14,617 nucleotides of DNA from Acidobacteriota bacterium (GCA_003222555.1 QHWL01000074.1:1-14617); one strand, 5' to 3'; numbered from the stretch's first letter, positions 1-7,820 are shown. The notes: a model not told the origin generated them from the sequence alone. Numbers and translations: made by a program.

Positions 1-416
1 AACTGGTTGTAGTCGCCGGTGAGGCCGTCTGTGGATACGAATTTTTTGGTGTCGGTCAACAGGGTTTCGAAGAGGGTGTCCCCGAACGCGGCGTCTCCGT
101 CGCCGCTGAACAACTCATCCGACCGTTTTTTCAGTGCGGCCAGCTCGTCGTCGGTAAGAGTTTGTCTGCCTGCCAACTGCTTCGGCCGCTCCAGGGGCGT
201 TATGCTGTTGTTCGCCCAGACTCCTTCCAAACTCGGCTGACCGTCCACGGTACGTGGTACCGCCCACGTTTTTGGCGCGGCTGTAGGCTTCGCGTTTGAG
301 GCAGCCGTACCTTTGGCGGCCTTTGCCGCCTGGGCAGCTGTCGTGACGGACATCACCGATACGGCCGCGACCACGACCGCCACTGCAACCAGTGAACCGA
401 GAAATCGATGGCGCAT
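1..416 (-). CDS. Secreted hypothetical protein, C-terminus cut off by window edge
   Basis: The visible 138 codons start at ATG 416-414, preceded by a strong AGGAGG ribosome binding site (423-428 on the plus strand). The frame stays open to base 1, so the C-terminus is missing. Residues 1-29 form a Sec-type signal (MRHRF, then a long Val/Ala hydrophobic core ending near TTAAQA). An Ala/Lys-rich linker follows to about residue 50. Residues 54-67 (PRTVDGQPSLEGVW) carry the PRTxDGxPxLxGxW motif that, from memory, marks a large paralogous family of exported Acidobacteriota proteins of unknown function. NNSITPLERP follows at 69-78, then a charged helical stretch (TLTDDELAALKKRSDELF). The neighbouring gene at 603-1445 shares the N-terminal motif, so the two are probably distant paralogues. 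I can assign no enzymatic role. The exported location is well supported; the function is unknown. Confidence 0.85.
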   Translation of the reverse strand, partial: MRHRFLGSLVAVAVVVAAVSVMSVTTAAQAAKAAKGTAASNAKPTAAPKTWAVPRTVDGQPSLEGVWANNSITPLERPKQLAGRQTLTDDELAALKKRSDELFSGDGDAAFGDTLFETLLTDTKKFVSTDGLTGDYNQ

Positions 417-546
417 TTGAAGCCTCCTCACCAACTAAGTCCGCGGCGGCCTTTTCGAGCAACCGCGCGTCGTAAACGATCTCGTTGAGAAGCGCGACGT
501 TTGGTCCTGGCTCCTGGGAAACTGGCCTAAGTTCTATGCGTTCCGT

Positions 547-575
547 AGCTTACGCCCGGGCAGCAAGGCTGTCAA
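547..575 (-). promoter_or_regulatory. Putative sigma-70-type promoter of the first secreted protein gene
   Basis: On the minus strand a perfect TTGACA (570-575) is followed after exactly 17 nt by TAAGCT (547-552). Transcription would start near 540, giving a leader of roughly 125 nt before the ATG at 416. It lies just downstream of the stop of the 603-1445 gene, so the two genes are likely transcribed separately. The -10 matches the consensus in only three positions. Confidence 0.5.
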
Positions 576-602
576 CATAAAGGCCCCGGCCCTCGATCGG
601 CC

Positions 603-1445
603 TCATCTCGGTTGCTTGCGAAGGGATCCGTACAGGAACTCTTCGGAGAACTCGACGCACTTGAACTCGAGCAGCTGCATGCCCTTGTCGATGCGTCGGT
701 ACAAAGGCATGCTGATTTTCCACGGTCGCGTAAACACATTGGGATCTTCGATGGTCGCCTCATACATCAGATGGTCGGGGCTCACCGGCGTATAGCGCTC
801 GATAACATGTGCCGTGTTACTGAAGAAATTGCCCGCCCTGTCGAGCCAGGCCTCTCCGTTGAGCCCTGTCACATCGACCACCAGGGTGTCTCCGTCCCAG
901 CGGCCGACCGACTGCCCCATCCAGCTGTCGATGGGAGGCGGCGGAACTTTATCCATGTAAACGATCCGGGTCGTGCTCGTATATTCGTAGCTGATCAAGA
1001 TCGTGTTCGTGCTCTGGACGATTTGGAACGGGAACGGCATGTAGGTGGCGCGCGGCACACCGGGCATGAAGCACTTCGCTTCTGGATCTCCGATGTCTCG
1101 CTTCAACGGATCGACTTTGAGCCGCGTCTCGGCATTCTGCTTCCTTCTCGCCAACGCCTCGGGTTTGTACGGAATCGCACCACCGTCGACAACGCCCAGG
1201 CCTGCCGGTTCTGCGAGGTAGACGCCCACGAGGTTCTGAAACGGCGCCGGCTGCGCGGCATGCCCTGCAATATCCCAATTCGCCGTATTCAGCGCCTGCC
1301 AGATTCCGTTGAGGTTTGCCTTGCCATCCGCGGTCCGTGGCGCTCTATAACCAGGCTGGCCTTGGCCAGCGATCGATGCCCCGGCCAGCAGGAGGGCAAC
1401 CGCTGCGGCAGCTGCCATGATCGAGCCGCTGTAATGATTTCGCAT
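603..1445 (-). CDS. Secreted hypothetical protein with PRTADGKxxLNGIW motif
   Basis: A 280-residue protein. I chose ATG 1445 because it begins a signal peptide (MRNHYSGSIM, then an Ala/Val/Leu core to about residue 27), has AAAGGGGA upstream, and lies about 60 nt downstream of a good promoter. The longer open frame to 1811 reads antisense into the transporter and is not credible. Residues 36-50 (PRTADGKANLNGIWQ) match the motif of the gene at 1-416. The C-terminal half has a beta-rich region with SVGRWDGDTLVVDVTGLN (179-196), ERYTPVSPDHL (216-226) and TIEDPNVFTRPW (231-242). These belong to the same widespread exported Acidobacteriota family as far as I recall. Two cysteines (125 and 263) could form a disulphide. 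No catalytic motif is recognised. It is probably periplasmic and monocistronic; function unknown. Confidence 0.88.
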   Translation of the reverse strand: MRNHYSGSIMAAAAAVALLLAGASIAGQGQPGYRAPRTADGKANLNGIWQALNTANWDIAGHAAQPAPFQNLVGVYLAEPAGLGVVDGGAIPYKPEALARRKQNAETRLKVDPLKRDIGDPEAKCFMPGVPRATYMPFPFQIVQSTNTILISYEYTSTTRIVYMDKVPPPPIDSWMGQSVGRWDGDTLVVDVTGLNGEAWLDRAGNFFSNTAHVIERYTPVSPDHLMYEATIEDPNVFTRPWKISMPLYRRIDKGMQLLEFKCVEFSEEFLYGSLRKQPR

Positions 1446-1511
1446 TGAGATCCCCTTTGCCGCGACGTCCGCGTGCCTCGGTGGCGATTTGGTCGGCGGA
1501 AAACACCTCAG

Positions 1512-1540
1512 GATATACGCCTTGAACGCGATTGTGTCAA
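1512..1540 (-). promoter_or_regulatory. Putative sigma-70-type promoter of the 603-1445 gene
   Basis: Minus-strand TTGACA (1535-1540), a 17-nt spacer and TATATC (1512-1517) make a near-consensus promoter. Initiation near 1505 would give a leader of about 60 nt before ATG 1445. It lies 12 bp from the edge of the inverted-repeat element, so that insertion sits directly upstream of the promoter. Confidence 0.6.
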
Positions 1541-1552
1541 CGCTGTGCGAAC

Positions 1553-1631
1553 GGGGGTCGGGAGTCGTTTTCAGTTTCTGCACAGCCAGCGGTCCGCTGT
1601 ACTCAGAAACTGAAAACGACTCTCGACCCCC
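1553..1631. repeat. 79-bp inverted-repeat element (MITE/REPIN-like)
   Basis: Two 28-nt arms, 1553-1580 and 1604-1631, are reverse complements with a single mismatch. Each arm's outer end is GGGGGTCG, followed by GAGTCGTTTTCAG. The 23-nt centre (1581-1603) contains a smaller palindrome, CAGCGG-T-CCGCTG (1587-1599). It begins five bases beyond the transporter stop and ends just upstream of the next gene's promoter. No target-site duplication is obvious and no T-run follows either arm, so it is not a classical terminator, although a stem this strong could stabilise or end the transporter mRNA. The architecture fits a short non-autonomous element mobilised by a transposase elsewhere; that origin is inference. 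Confidence 0.8.
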
Positions 1632-1636
1632 TTTGA

Positions 1637-3097
1637 TCACGCCGTCGCAAATCCTGCCCACAACCGGATCGACATGAAGCCGACAATCACGATCACGCCA
1701 AGACAAATCAGCGCCGCGGCGAGACCGCGCACGAACATCGTCCGCAAGTTGATGCCGTATCCGGCCGCCACAGCCGAACTGCCGGCGGACGAGGGCAGCA
1801 TGAATCCGCAATGACTGGCGGCGATGACGATGTAGACGTACGGAATCGGACTGACGCCGCTCCCCTGGAATACGCTGATCGTAATCGGGACCATGATTGC
1901 AACCGTCGCGACGTTACTGATGATCTGCGCGACGGCGAGCGTCACGGCAGCGAATACAATCACCGCGGCAAGCTCGCCCCGTGCCGCGTACGGGAGGATG
2001 AGGCTTCCGAGAAATTGCGCCGTACCTGTTTTGTTCAGCACGGCGCCGAGCGCGGTACCGCCAGCGAACACGCAGAACAGGCCCCACATCATTTTGCTCT
2101 GCGCGTACTCCCACGTCAGCAGTGGTTCGCCGCGAGGCCGAACGGCAAACGCGACGAGACCCAGCGACAAGAAGGCGTACGCGGGCGTGAACGACGGCAA
2201 GAGGCGGTCGTACGCACCTCGGGCGAACGCAAGAACGGTCGCCAGCATGAACAGCAGCAGCGCCCAGCGTTCGACGGCGCTCATCGGGCCCAGTGCGCGA
2301 AGTTCCCGCAGGAAAAACGGCCGGGATCGACCGGCTTCGACGATCCCGGATTCAAACGTGGTCACGATATAGAGAAGGATGGCGGCGACAACGGCGATCG
2401 TCAACGGAGCCAGGCGCGTCATCCACGTCGTAAACAGGAATTCGTGATGCGTCACTGTATCTTGAACGAATTTCATCGCGAGCAGATTGGGGGCACCACC
2501 AAGTGGCGTCAGGAACCCGCCCAGGCTGGCGCCCCAGGCGACCGTGAGAACGAGCGAGGTGCCCAGCGGGCTGTTCCACAAATCCTCGATACCGATGAAG
2601 CGCAGCATCGCGACGACGATGGGAACCATGGTCGCGGCCACAACGACACGTGGCAGCACGGTGGCCAGCAGCGTGCTCACGATGAACCAGGCGACCATCT
2701 GTCGTCTGGCGCTCGATCCCACCGTCGCCAGCGACATGAGCGCGATGCGGCGGTCGAGGCCACACCGGGACCAGACGGTTGTCAGGATGTTGGCGCCGAC
2801 GAGCAGGATGATCAGCTCGTCGGCGTAAGACGGAAGCACATCCGCGATCGGGACGAAGCCGACCAACGACACCACGGCCAGCGGCAACAACCCGGTCACG
2901 GCCAGGTGCACCGGACATGTCAGCCACCACGTCCCCATCCACAACAGCAGCCCGAGACCGCAGCGGACGGCATAGGGCGGACCGGCGGCCGGCAGAAACG
3001 CCGCAGCACAGAACATCAGCGGCCCGGCAAAGAGGCTCAAAAGGGCGTTGACGCTCTGCGCCTTTGGGCGCGCTGGTTGTGCCACGGTGGGGATCAT
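1637..3097 (-). CDS. DASS/SLC13-family anion transporter (substrate unknown)
   Basis: A 486-residue polytopic inner-membrane protein of the length typical for the divalent anion:Na+ symporter family, probably carrying a dicarboxylate, citrate-like acid or sulphate-like anion. Family marks are GGFLTPLGGAPN (193-204) and ISNVATVAIMVPI (393-405), the second SNT-type hairpin tip, plus many hydrophobic segments in two related halves. The first SNT tip aligns to P149-R150-V151 in LPRVVVAATMVPI, so the usual Na+-site Ser/Asn are absent, and the second site reads SNV. The last conserved region (GFMLPSSAGSSA, 431-442) lacks the usual TPPN. Na+ coupling is therefore doubtful; an exchanger or uncoupled carrier is possible. 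ATG 3097 is preferred over TTG 3142 because that TTG forms part of the likely -35 box. It is divergent from the amidase gene. Confidence 0.85.
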   Translation of the reverse strand: MIPTVAQPARPKAQSVNALLSLFAGPLMFCAAAFLPAAGPPYAVRCGLGLLLWMGTWWLTCPVHLAVTGLLPLAVVSLVGFVPIADVLPSYADELIILLVGANILTTVWSRCGLDRRIALMSLATVGSSARRQMVAWFIVSTLLATVLPRVVVAATMVPIVVAMLRFIGIEDLWNSPLGTSLVLTVAWGASLGGFLTPLGGAPNLLAMKFVQDTVTHHEFLFTTWMTRLAPLTIAVVAAILLYIVTTFESGIVEAGRSRPFFLRELRALGPMSAVERWALLLFMLATVLAFARGAYDRLLPSFTPAYAFLSLGLVAFAVRPRGEPLLTWEYAQSKMMWGLFCVFAGGTALGAVLNKTGTAQFLGSLILPYAARGELAAVIVFAAVTLAVAQIISNVATVAIMVPITISVFQGSGVSPIPYVYIVIAASHCGFMLPSSAGSSAVAAGYGINLRTMFVRGLAAALICLGVIVIVGFMSIRLWAGFATA

Positions 3098-3113
3098 TGT
3101 CAGGACCCCGATG

Positions 3114-3142
3114 AACGTAGTGCAGCATCTGCCCGCCGTCAA
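3114..3142 (-). promoter_or_regulatory. Putative promoter of the transporter gene
   Basis: Minus-strand TTGACG (3137-3142), a 17-nt spacer and TACGTT (3114-3119) would start transcription within about 20 nt of ATG 3097. It has the same spacing as the two promoters further left. It also explains why the upstream TTG is unlikely to be the translation start. Confidence 0.45.
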
Positions 3143-3269
3143 CTCGATCGAAGCAGACCTGCTCCGGTTTTCACTCGTGCGTACCGCGGCCGGCAGCGAA
3201 CACCCGGAGCGGTCGTCCCGGCCGGCCGCGGCCGAGGTCGGGTAAAGTAGGGGCCTTGGGGGGTTCTAT

Positions 3270-4571
3270 ATGTTCACATTCCCGAAAATTGATCGCCGCA
3301 GTTTCCTTTTTGCCGGCGTCGTCGCCGCTGTGCAAAGCACTGCGGACACGCCTCGTCTGGAGACCCTCACTGACTGGTTGAACGCCTCGAGGAAGGACCG
3401 CGAGCTTTCGCTGCAGCTGTGCCTCGACCGCATCAAGGCGAGCGATTCCTCCATCAAGGCGTGGGTTCAGGTGTCGCCGCAGAGGCCCACCGGAAACGGG
3501 AAGCTCCTGGAGATCCCGTTCGGCGCGAAGGACATCATCGAGACGAAGGGCTTGGCGACCGAGTACGGGTCGTCTATTTACAAAGGAAGAATCGGCACCG
3601 CCGACGCCGCGATTGTGCGCGACTTGCGCCAGCGCGGCGCGATCCTGCTCGGCAAGACTCAGAGCACCGCGTTCGCATACCGGACGCCGGCGCCGACGCG
3701 CAACCCGCGCAATCTGCAGCACACGCCCGGCGGCAGCTCCAGCGGCTCGGCGGCCGCCGTTGCGGCGGGAATGGTTCCGATGGCGATCGGCACGCAGACG
3801 AGAGGCTCCGTGCTACGCCCGGCCTCATATTGCGGCGTGACGGGGTTCAAGGCGAGCTACGGTCTGCTGCCGATGGAGGGCGTCCTGCCTCTCGGAAAAA
3901 GCCTCGACACGCTCGGCTTCTTCACCCACACGCCAGCCGACATGCTCGCGCTTTGGGAATCGGTTGGACAGTCCACCGGGCGGACGGAAGATTTTGCGCT
4001 CGGGGCGCCCGATCCGATTCCTGAGGTCGAGCCGGAGATGGCGGCGGGGTTTCGAAACGCGCTGTCACGGTTGAAAGCCGCAGGCGTGTCCATTCGGTCC
4101 ATCGATATTGCCGGAATGCTCGTCAAACTCGACGAAGCCGCGACGACTCTCATGTTTTATGAGGGCGCTCGATTCCACGAGCAACGTTACAACCAGTACG
4201 GCTCCCGGCTCGACGATCTCGCGGATCTGGTCCGCGACGGCCTCAAGATTTCAGAAGCGAAGTACGACGACGCGAGGAGGTACATCGCGGAGTGCAAAGC
4301 CAGAGTCGCCGAGTTGTACAAAGCGACACCGGTCATTTTGGTGCCGGCCGCCACGGGCCCGGCTCCATTGGGTCTGGCATCGACCGGCGATGCCAGAATG
4401 AACTCGCCGTGGACCGCCCTCGGCACACCGGCCATCTCCATTCCGATGCCGGTTTCGGGCGGTTTGCCGCTTGGGCTGCAGCTGACCGCAGAGCCCGGCC
4501 AAGACGCGAGAGTCATCCGCGCGGCAGTGCGGCTCTACGCATTGCTCGGGAGCGGGACGCCTCGGATTTGA
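3270..4571 (+). CDS. Tat-exported amidase-signature family hydrolase
   Basis: A 433-residue serine hydrolase of the amidase signature family, which cleaves carboxamide or related C-N bonds; substrates vary too widely to predict here. The Ser-cisSer-Lys triad is visible: K87 in GAKDI, S156 in GGSSSGS (154-160) and nucleophile S180 in GTQTRGSVLRPAS (174-186). The 24-residue spacing between the serines is the family's usual one. R178 occupies a position where many members have Gly. The C-terminal GTPAISIPMPVSGGLPLGLQL region is typical. Residues 8-22 (DRRSFLFAGVVAAVQ) look like a twin-arginine signal, so the enzyme is probably periplasmic. The ATG at 3270 is the only start that keeps this signal; its ribosome site is a poor G-rich run. 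The gene is divergent from the transporter and convergent with the PQQ gene. Confidence 0.93.
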   Translation: MFTFPKIDRRSFLFAGVVAAVQSTADTPRLETLTDWLNASRKDRELSLQLCLDRIKASDSSIKAWVQVSPQRPTGNGKLLEIPFGAKDIIETKGLATEYGSSIYKGRIGTADAAIVRDLRQRGAILLGKTQSTAFAYRTPAPTRNPRNLQHTPGGSSSGSAAAVAAGMVPMAIGTQTRGSVLRPASYCGVTGFKASYGLLPMEGVLPLGKSLDTLGFFTHTPADMLALWESVGQSTGRTEDFALGAPDPIPEVEPEMAAGFRNALSRLKAAGVSIRSIDIAGMLVKLDEAATTLMFYEGARFHEQRYNQYGSRLDDLADLVRDGLKISEAKYDDARRYIAECKARVAELYKATPVILVPAATGPAPLGLASTGDARMNSPWTALGTPAISIPMPVSGGLPLGLQLTAEPGQDARVIRAAVRLYALLGSGTPRI

Positions 4572-4616
4572 AACGCACTCGTAGCCCTAAGAGGCCTGCG
4601 CCACTGTGAAGAAAAC

Positions 4617-4710
4617 CGTTAACCGCCGAGATCGCTGAGACCGCGGAGAAAAAACACTAAGAATTCTCGGCGTGCTCTGCGAGGTCTGCGTTCAGACGTC
4701 GCATTTTTTC
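4617..4710. repeat. Palindromic repeat built of 9-nt units, copy 1
   Basis: The left arm holds three 9-nt units: CGCCGAGAT (4624-4632), CGCTGAGAC (4633-4641) and CGCGGAGAA (4642-4650). After a 13-nt loop, the right arm holds three inverted units: TTCTCGGCG (4664-4672), TGCTCTGCG (4673-4681) and AGGTCTGCG (4682-4690). Both arms thus derive from a unit like CGCNGAGNN. A tail, TTCAGACGTCGCAT, follows; GTCTG-CGTT-CAGAC (4684-4697) forms a small stem followed six bases later by T6 (4704-4709). It lies between the convergent amidase and PQQ genes, where it could act as a weak terminator for the plus strand. A related copy lies at 10031-10200. Confidence 0.82.
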
Positions 4711-4721
4711 ACACGCTCTAA

Positions 4722-6572
4722 TTACTTGCCATCCACGGAGAAGGCGAGCAGGACGTTCCCCGGGATCCCGTTGGCCGCATATCCAGACTCGACGAAGAGC
4801 ATGCCGCCGGCGATAGCCGGCCCCGGCCCATTCAGCGACCCACCTCGCGCCGGAACTTCATTGACGGTCTTCTTCGGGCCGACGGTGTCAAAGTCCCAGA
4901 TGATGGCGCCATTCGCGGTGGAGAACGCTCGCAGATGCCCGTCGATCGATCCCGAGAACACCACGCCAGCAATGGCGCTGACCGCGGCCGATTGGGCGGG
5001 GCTGCAGCGTTTTCTCGTACCGCACGGCGGCGGCGGCGTGTGCCAGACTTGCTCGCCATTCTCGAGGTGCAGCGCGAACATGCCGCCGCCGACTTTCGGA
5101 TCGGGTTCGGTCGCTAGGCTGTTGCGAACCGAGAAACGGCCAAGGTCGGAAAGCGGCACGTAGACGTTCGTCTGGTCCGCGGCAGATCCCCATTGCACGC
5201 CGCCATTGATTCCACCTTTGCCGACGCGTTTTTGCCAGAGGACTTCGCCCTGCTTGTCGGGATCGATGGCGTGGACGACGCCGGATTTCTGCCCGGCCAC
5301 GAGCGCGCGACGGCCGTTCGAAAGCGTCACCAGAATCGGCGGAGAAGCGAAATCGAAATCGGGGCCGTCCGAATCGGGACAGTTGGCCTTGTCGTCCAGG
5401 CGGCACCCGGTGTTCCAGGCGTCTGCCGGCGTCGTCTGACGGGACCAGAGGATCTTGCCGGAATCGAGGTCGAACGCGAGGAAGGCGTCGCTCGTCGGAG
5501 TCGCGGGATCGCTGTAGTTGTCTCCAGTGGTGACGTACAAGGCGTTGCGCGTGACGTCAACGACCGGACTCGTCCAGATCGGCGCGCCCGACGGCCCCCA
5601 CATTTGAGTTCCGATTTTGTTCTTCTTCGTCGGCCGCGCTTCTTCCGCGATCGTGTAGGTCTTCCAGATCCGATCTCCGGTGGCCCCATTCAATGCCACC
5701 ACGCTGCCACGGAAGCGGCAGCACTCGTAATCGGCCACCGCGCCGGCGTTTTCTTCGCCGGAGGCGACCGGAACATACAGCCGCCCGTTGTGAAAGACCG
5801 GAGACCCGGTGACCCGCGCCAAGGGATGATCGTCAACCTTCGTTTTCCAAATCAGCCTTCCCGTTGCGGCATTGACGGAATACACATTGCCCGCGCGATC
5901 GCCGATGAACGCCATGTCGCGTGATCCGGAGTCTGTTTCGAGGCGGCCCAAGGTGACGGCGGCGCGCACGCTTGCGGCTGCCGTGAAAAACCAGTGGACA
6001 CAGCCGGTCGCGGCATTGAGCGCGTAGACATTGCCGCTCTGGCTGCCGACGAACACGCGCCCGCCGGCGACCATGGGTTGCGCGTCAGCAGCCACGTCGC
6101 CCGGAAAACCGAAGGCCCATTTGAGCTTCAGACGGGGCACTTCGGCTGCGGTGAAACCGGCCATGGCGCGATCCTGATAACGCGTGTTGTTCACGCCCCA
6201 GCCGTGCCAGAGCGGTCCAGAGAACAGGCTGACGAAGTCGCCCTCCCTGACCGGACACATGGATTGCGGCGAAGGCGTTGTCACCAACGCCTGCCCAAAA
6301 GGCTTCCCGGTGACGAATTCCGCAATTCCGCGGCGCTCCACCGCCGTGCGGGCGCTCGTCATGGAGATCATGGCCCCGGTCTCCAGCGCGGCGAGCACCC
6401 GCTCTGGCGACATCGCCCGCAGCGTCTGACGACTTGGGGCGCGCTCGACTCCAGCCTCGTGGCACGAGGCGCAAATCTGCTTGTAGAGCGTGGCACCGTC
6501 GTCGGCGGACAGCGGAGGGACCGAGAGGAACAACAGCACAAGAGAGCTGGCGCACGGCAGGAGTTTTCTCAT
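4722..6572 (-). CDS. Cytochrome c-PQQ propeller dehydrogenase, polyvinyl-alcohol-dehydrogenase-like
   Basis: A 616-residue periplasmic quinohaemoprotein-type oxidoreductase. Order: Sec signal (1-23), one cytochrome c domain with haem motif CASCH (34-38) and candidate Met ligands near 53-71, then a PQQ-type beta-propeller (about 145-616) with repeated GNVYALNAATG, ATGDRIWK and DSGKILW blade motifs. DYECCRFRGS (281-290), with its vicinal cysteine pair, TTGDNYSDPATPTSDAF (348-364) and the CSPAQSAAVSAI stretch (523-534) are typical, from memory, of polyvinyl alcohol dehydrogenase (cytochrome) and its many Acidobacteriota homologues. It would oxidise an alcohol and pass electrons from PQQ to haem c. 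Polyvinyl alcohol is unlikely to be the natural substrate, and a general alcohol or polymer substrate is equally possible. ATG 6572 has AAAGGG upstream and starts the signal peptide. Confidence 0.9.
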   Translation of the reverse strand: MRKLLPCASSLVLLFLSVPPLSADDGATLYKQICASCHEAGVERAPSRQTLRAMSPERVLAALETGAMISMTSARTAVERRGIAEFVTGKPFGQALVTTPSPQSMCPVREGDFVSLFSGPLWHGWGVNNTRYQDRAMAGFTAAEVPRLKLKWAFGFPGDVAADAQPMVAGGRVFVGSQSGNVYALNAATGCVHWFFTAAASVRAAVTLGRLETDSGSRDMAFIGDRAGNVYSVNAATGRLIWKTKVDDHPLARVTGSPVFHNGRLYVPVASGEENAGAVADYECCRFRGSVVALNGATGDRIWKTYTIAEEARPTKKNKIGTQMWGPSGAPIWTSPVVDVTRNALYVTTGDNYSDPATPTSDAFLAFDLDSGKILWSRQTTPADAWNTGCRLDDKANCPDSDGPDFDFASPPILVTLSNGRRALVAGQKSGVVHAIDPDKQGEVLWQKRVGKGGINGGVQWGSAADQTNVYVPLSDLGRFSVRNSLATEPDPKVGGGMFALHLENGEQVWHTPPPPCGTRKRCSPAQSAAVSAIAGVVFSGSIDGHLRAFSTANGAIIWDFDTVGPKKTVNEVPARGGSLNGPGPAIAGGMLFVESGYAANGIPGNVLLAFSVDGK

Positions 6573-6740
6573 TTGACCGCCCTTTGTCTGGTCTTTATAC
6601 TGCGTTTCGACGTCAGCGCGGGAATGTCCACTTTGGGTTTCCAGAATGCTCTCTTATACACCCGTGCACGCAGGCTGTAGGCAGAATATTATCGTGGCGC
6701 ATTAATCAGGCATCGGTGACACAGCATTAAAGGACCGAAT

Positions 6741-7820
6741 ATGAAAAGGAACACCAGCGTTCTTGTCGGCGTAGGAGCATGCAGCGTATTGGCGATCGCT
6801 GCTGGTTTCGTTCGTCCGCCCTCATTGCAGGCGCAGGCCGGCGTGCCCAAGTACGAGGTCGATCGGTCCTGGCCGAAGCCCTTTCCGGACCGATGGGTCA
6901 TTGGCGGCTTGGGCGGCCTTTGTGTGGACGGGCAGGACCACGTGTTGATCCTGAATCGTCAGGACGTGATCGAGGGCAGCTTGAACGCCGGGCATCTGGC
7001 CCCTCCGGTGATTGAGATCGATCCGGCGGGCAATGTGGTCAACTCCTGGGGAGATCCCAAACTTCTCGACCCGCGCCTCCACAGCTGTTACTTCGACAAG
7101 GACAATAACGTGTGGATCGCCAGCGCCCCCTCCGGGATGGTGCAACAATATTCACACGACGGAAGCAAGCTGCTGAGACAGATCGGGAAAAAGGGCGTGT
7201 TGGATTCCTCCGACGGGACGGCCAAGGGCAAGCCGCTCAATTCGAACGCGGCGCAATTCTTCATGCCGTCGAGCATCTTCGTCGATCCCCAAAACGGAGA
7301 CGTCTACGTGTCGGATGGCGAAGGTGCCGGTTCGAACCGCCGCGTCGCTGTGATGGATCGGAGTGGACAATTTCTTCGACAGTGGCAGCCAGAGGGCATG
7401 GACACCGTGCACTGTTTGAGCGTGGCCCACGACGGGTTGGTGTACGTCTGCAACCGTCAGGGCGCTCGGTTACAGGTCTATGACAAGATGGGTAAGTTCA
7501 TCAAGAACATCGACGTCCCATGGAAACCGTACACGCCGCCCGCCGATGGAAAAGTCAAGGACAGCGGCGGCGCGGCGGTGTCACTCGACCTTTCCCGCGA
7601 TGCGAGTCAGCGGCGCATGTACCTGATTAACCAGAACAATTCGCAGATCGAAATCATCGATCGCGACACCGGCAAGATCCTGTCCAGTTTCGGCAGCTCC
7701 GGCCATTTCCCCGGCCAGTTCGATCAGCCTCACGGCATCGCCGTGGACTCCAAAGCCAACGTCTATGTCACCGAAAACCGGGGAAAGAGGGTTCAGAAAT
7801 TCAAAGTCGCCGGTCAATAA
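6741..7820 (+). CDS. Secreted NHL-repeat beta-propeller protein
   Basis: A 359-residue exported propeller. Residues 1-32 form a Sec signal (MKRN, then a hydrophobic core ending near SLQAQA). NHL-type blades follow, clearest at 327-354 (FDQPHGIAVDSKANVYVTENRG...), with others at MPSSIFVDPQNGDVYVSDG (175-193), VHCLSVAHDGLVYVCNRQG (223-241) and an opening WVIGGLGGLCVDGQDHVLILNR block (52-73). Such proteins resemble the lyase-like and SMP-30/gluconolactonase-like propellers, but no catalytic set can be identified, so binding or hydrolysis are both possible. ATG 6741 is preceded by AAAGGA at good spacing. The gene is divergent from the PQQ dehydrogenase across a 168-bp gap and stops only 10 bp from the convergent cupin gene. 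Function is not assigned. Confidence 0.9.
   Translation: MKRNTSVLVGVGACSVLAIAAGFVRPPSLQAQAGVPKYEVDRSWPKPFPDRWVIGGLGGLCVDGQDHVLILNRQDVIEGSLNAGHLAPPVIEIDPAGNVVNSWGDPKLLDPRLHSCYFDKDNNVWIASAPSGMVQQYSHDGSKLLRQIGKKGVLDSSDGTAKGKPLNSNAAQFFMPSSIFVDPQNGDVYVSDGEGAGSNRRVAVMDRSGQFLRQWQPEGMDTVHCLSVAHDGLVYVCNRQGARLQVYDKMGKFIKNIDVPWKPYTPPADGKVKDSGGAAVSLDLSRDASQRRMYLINQNNSQIEIIDRDTGKILSSFGSSGHFPGQFDQPHGIAVDSKANVYVTENRGKRVQKFKVAGQ

Noticed and set aside
3098..3142. TTG start for the transporter, adding 15 residues
   Set aside because: That TTG is the first part of a likely -35 box, and transcription would begin downstream of it.
1811..3250. 479-residue open frame on the plus strand
   Set aside because: It lies antisense to the transporter. 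Its translation is rich in Arg, Gln and His without domain character, as expected of a GC-rich shadow frame.
6594..6599. TATAAA as a -10 box for the PQQ gene
   Set aside because: No -35 lies at suitable spacing; the nearest candidate is only 11 nt away.
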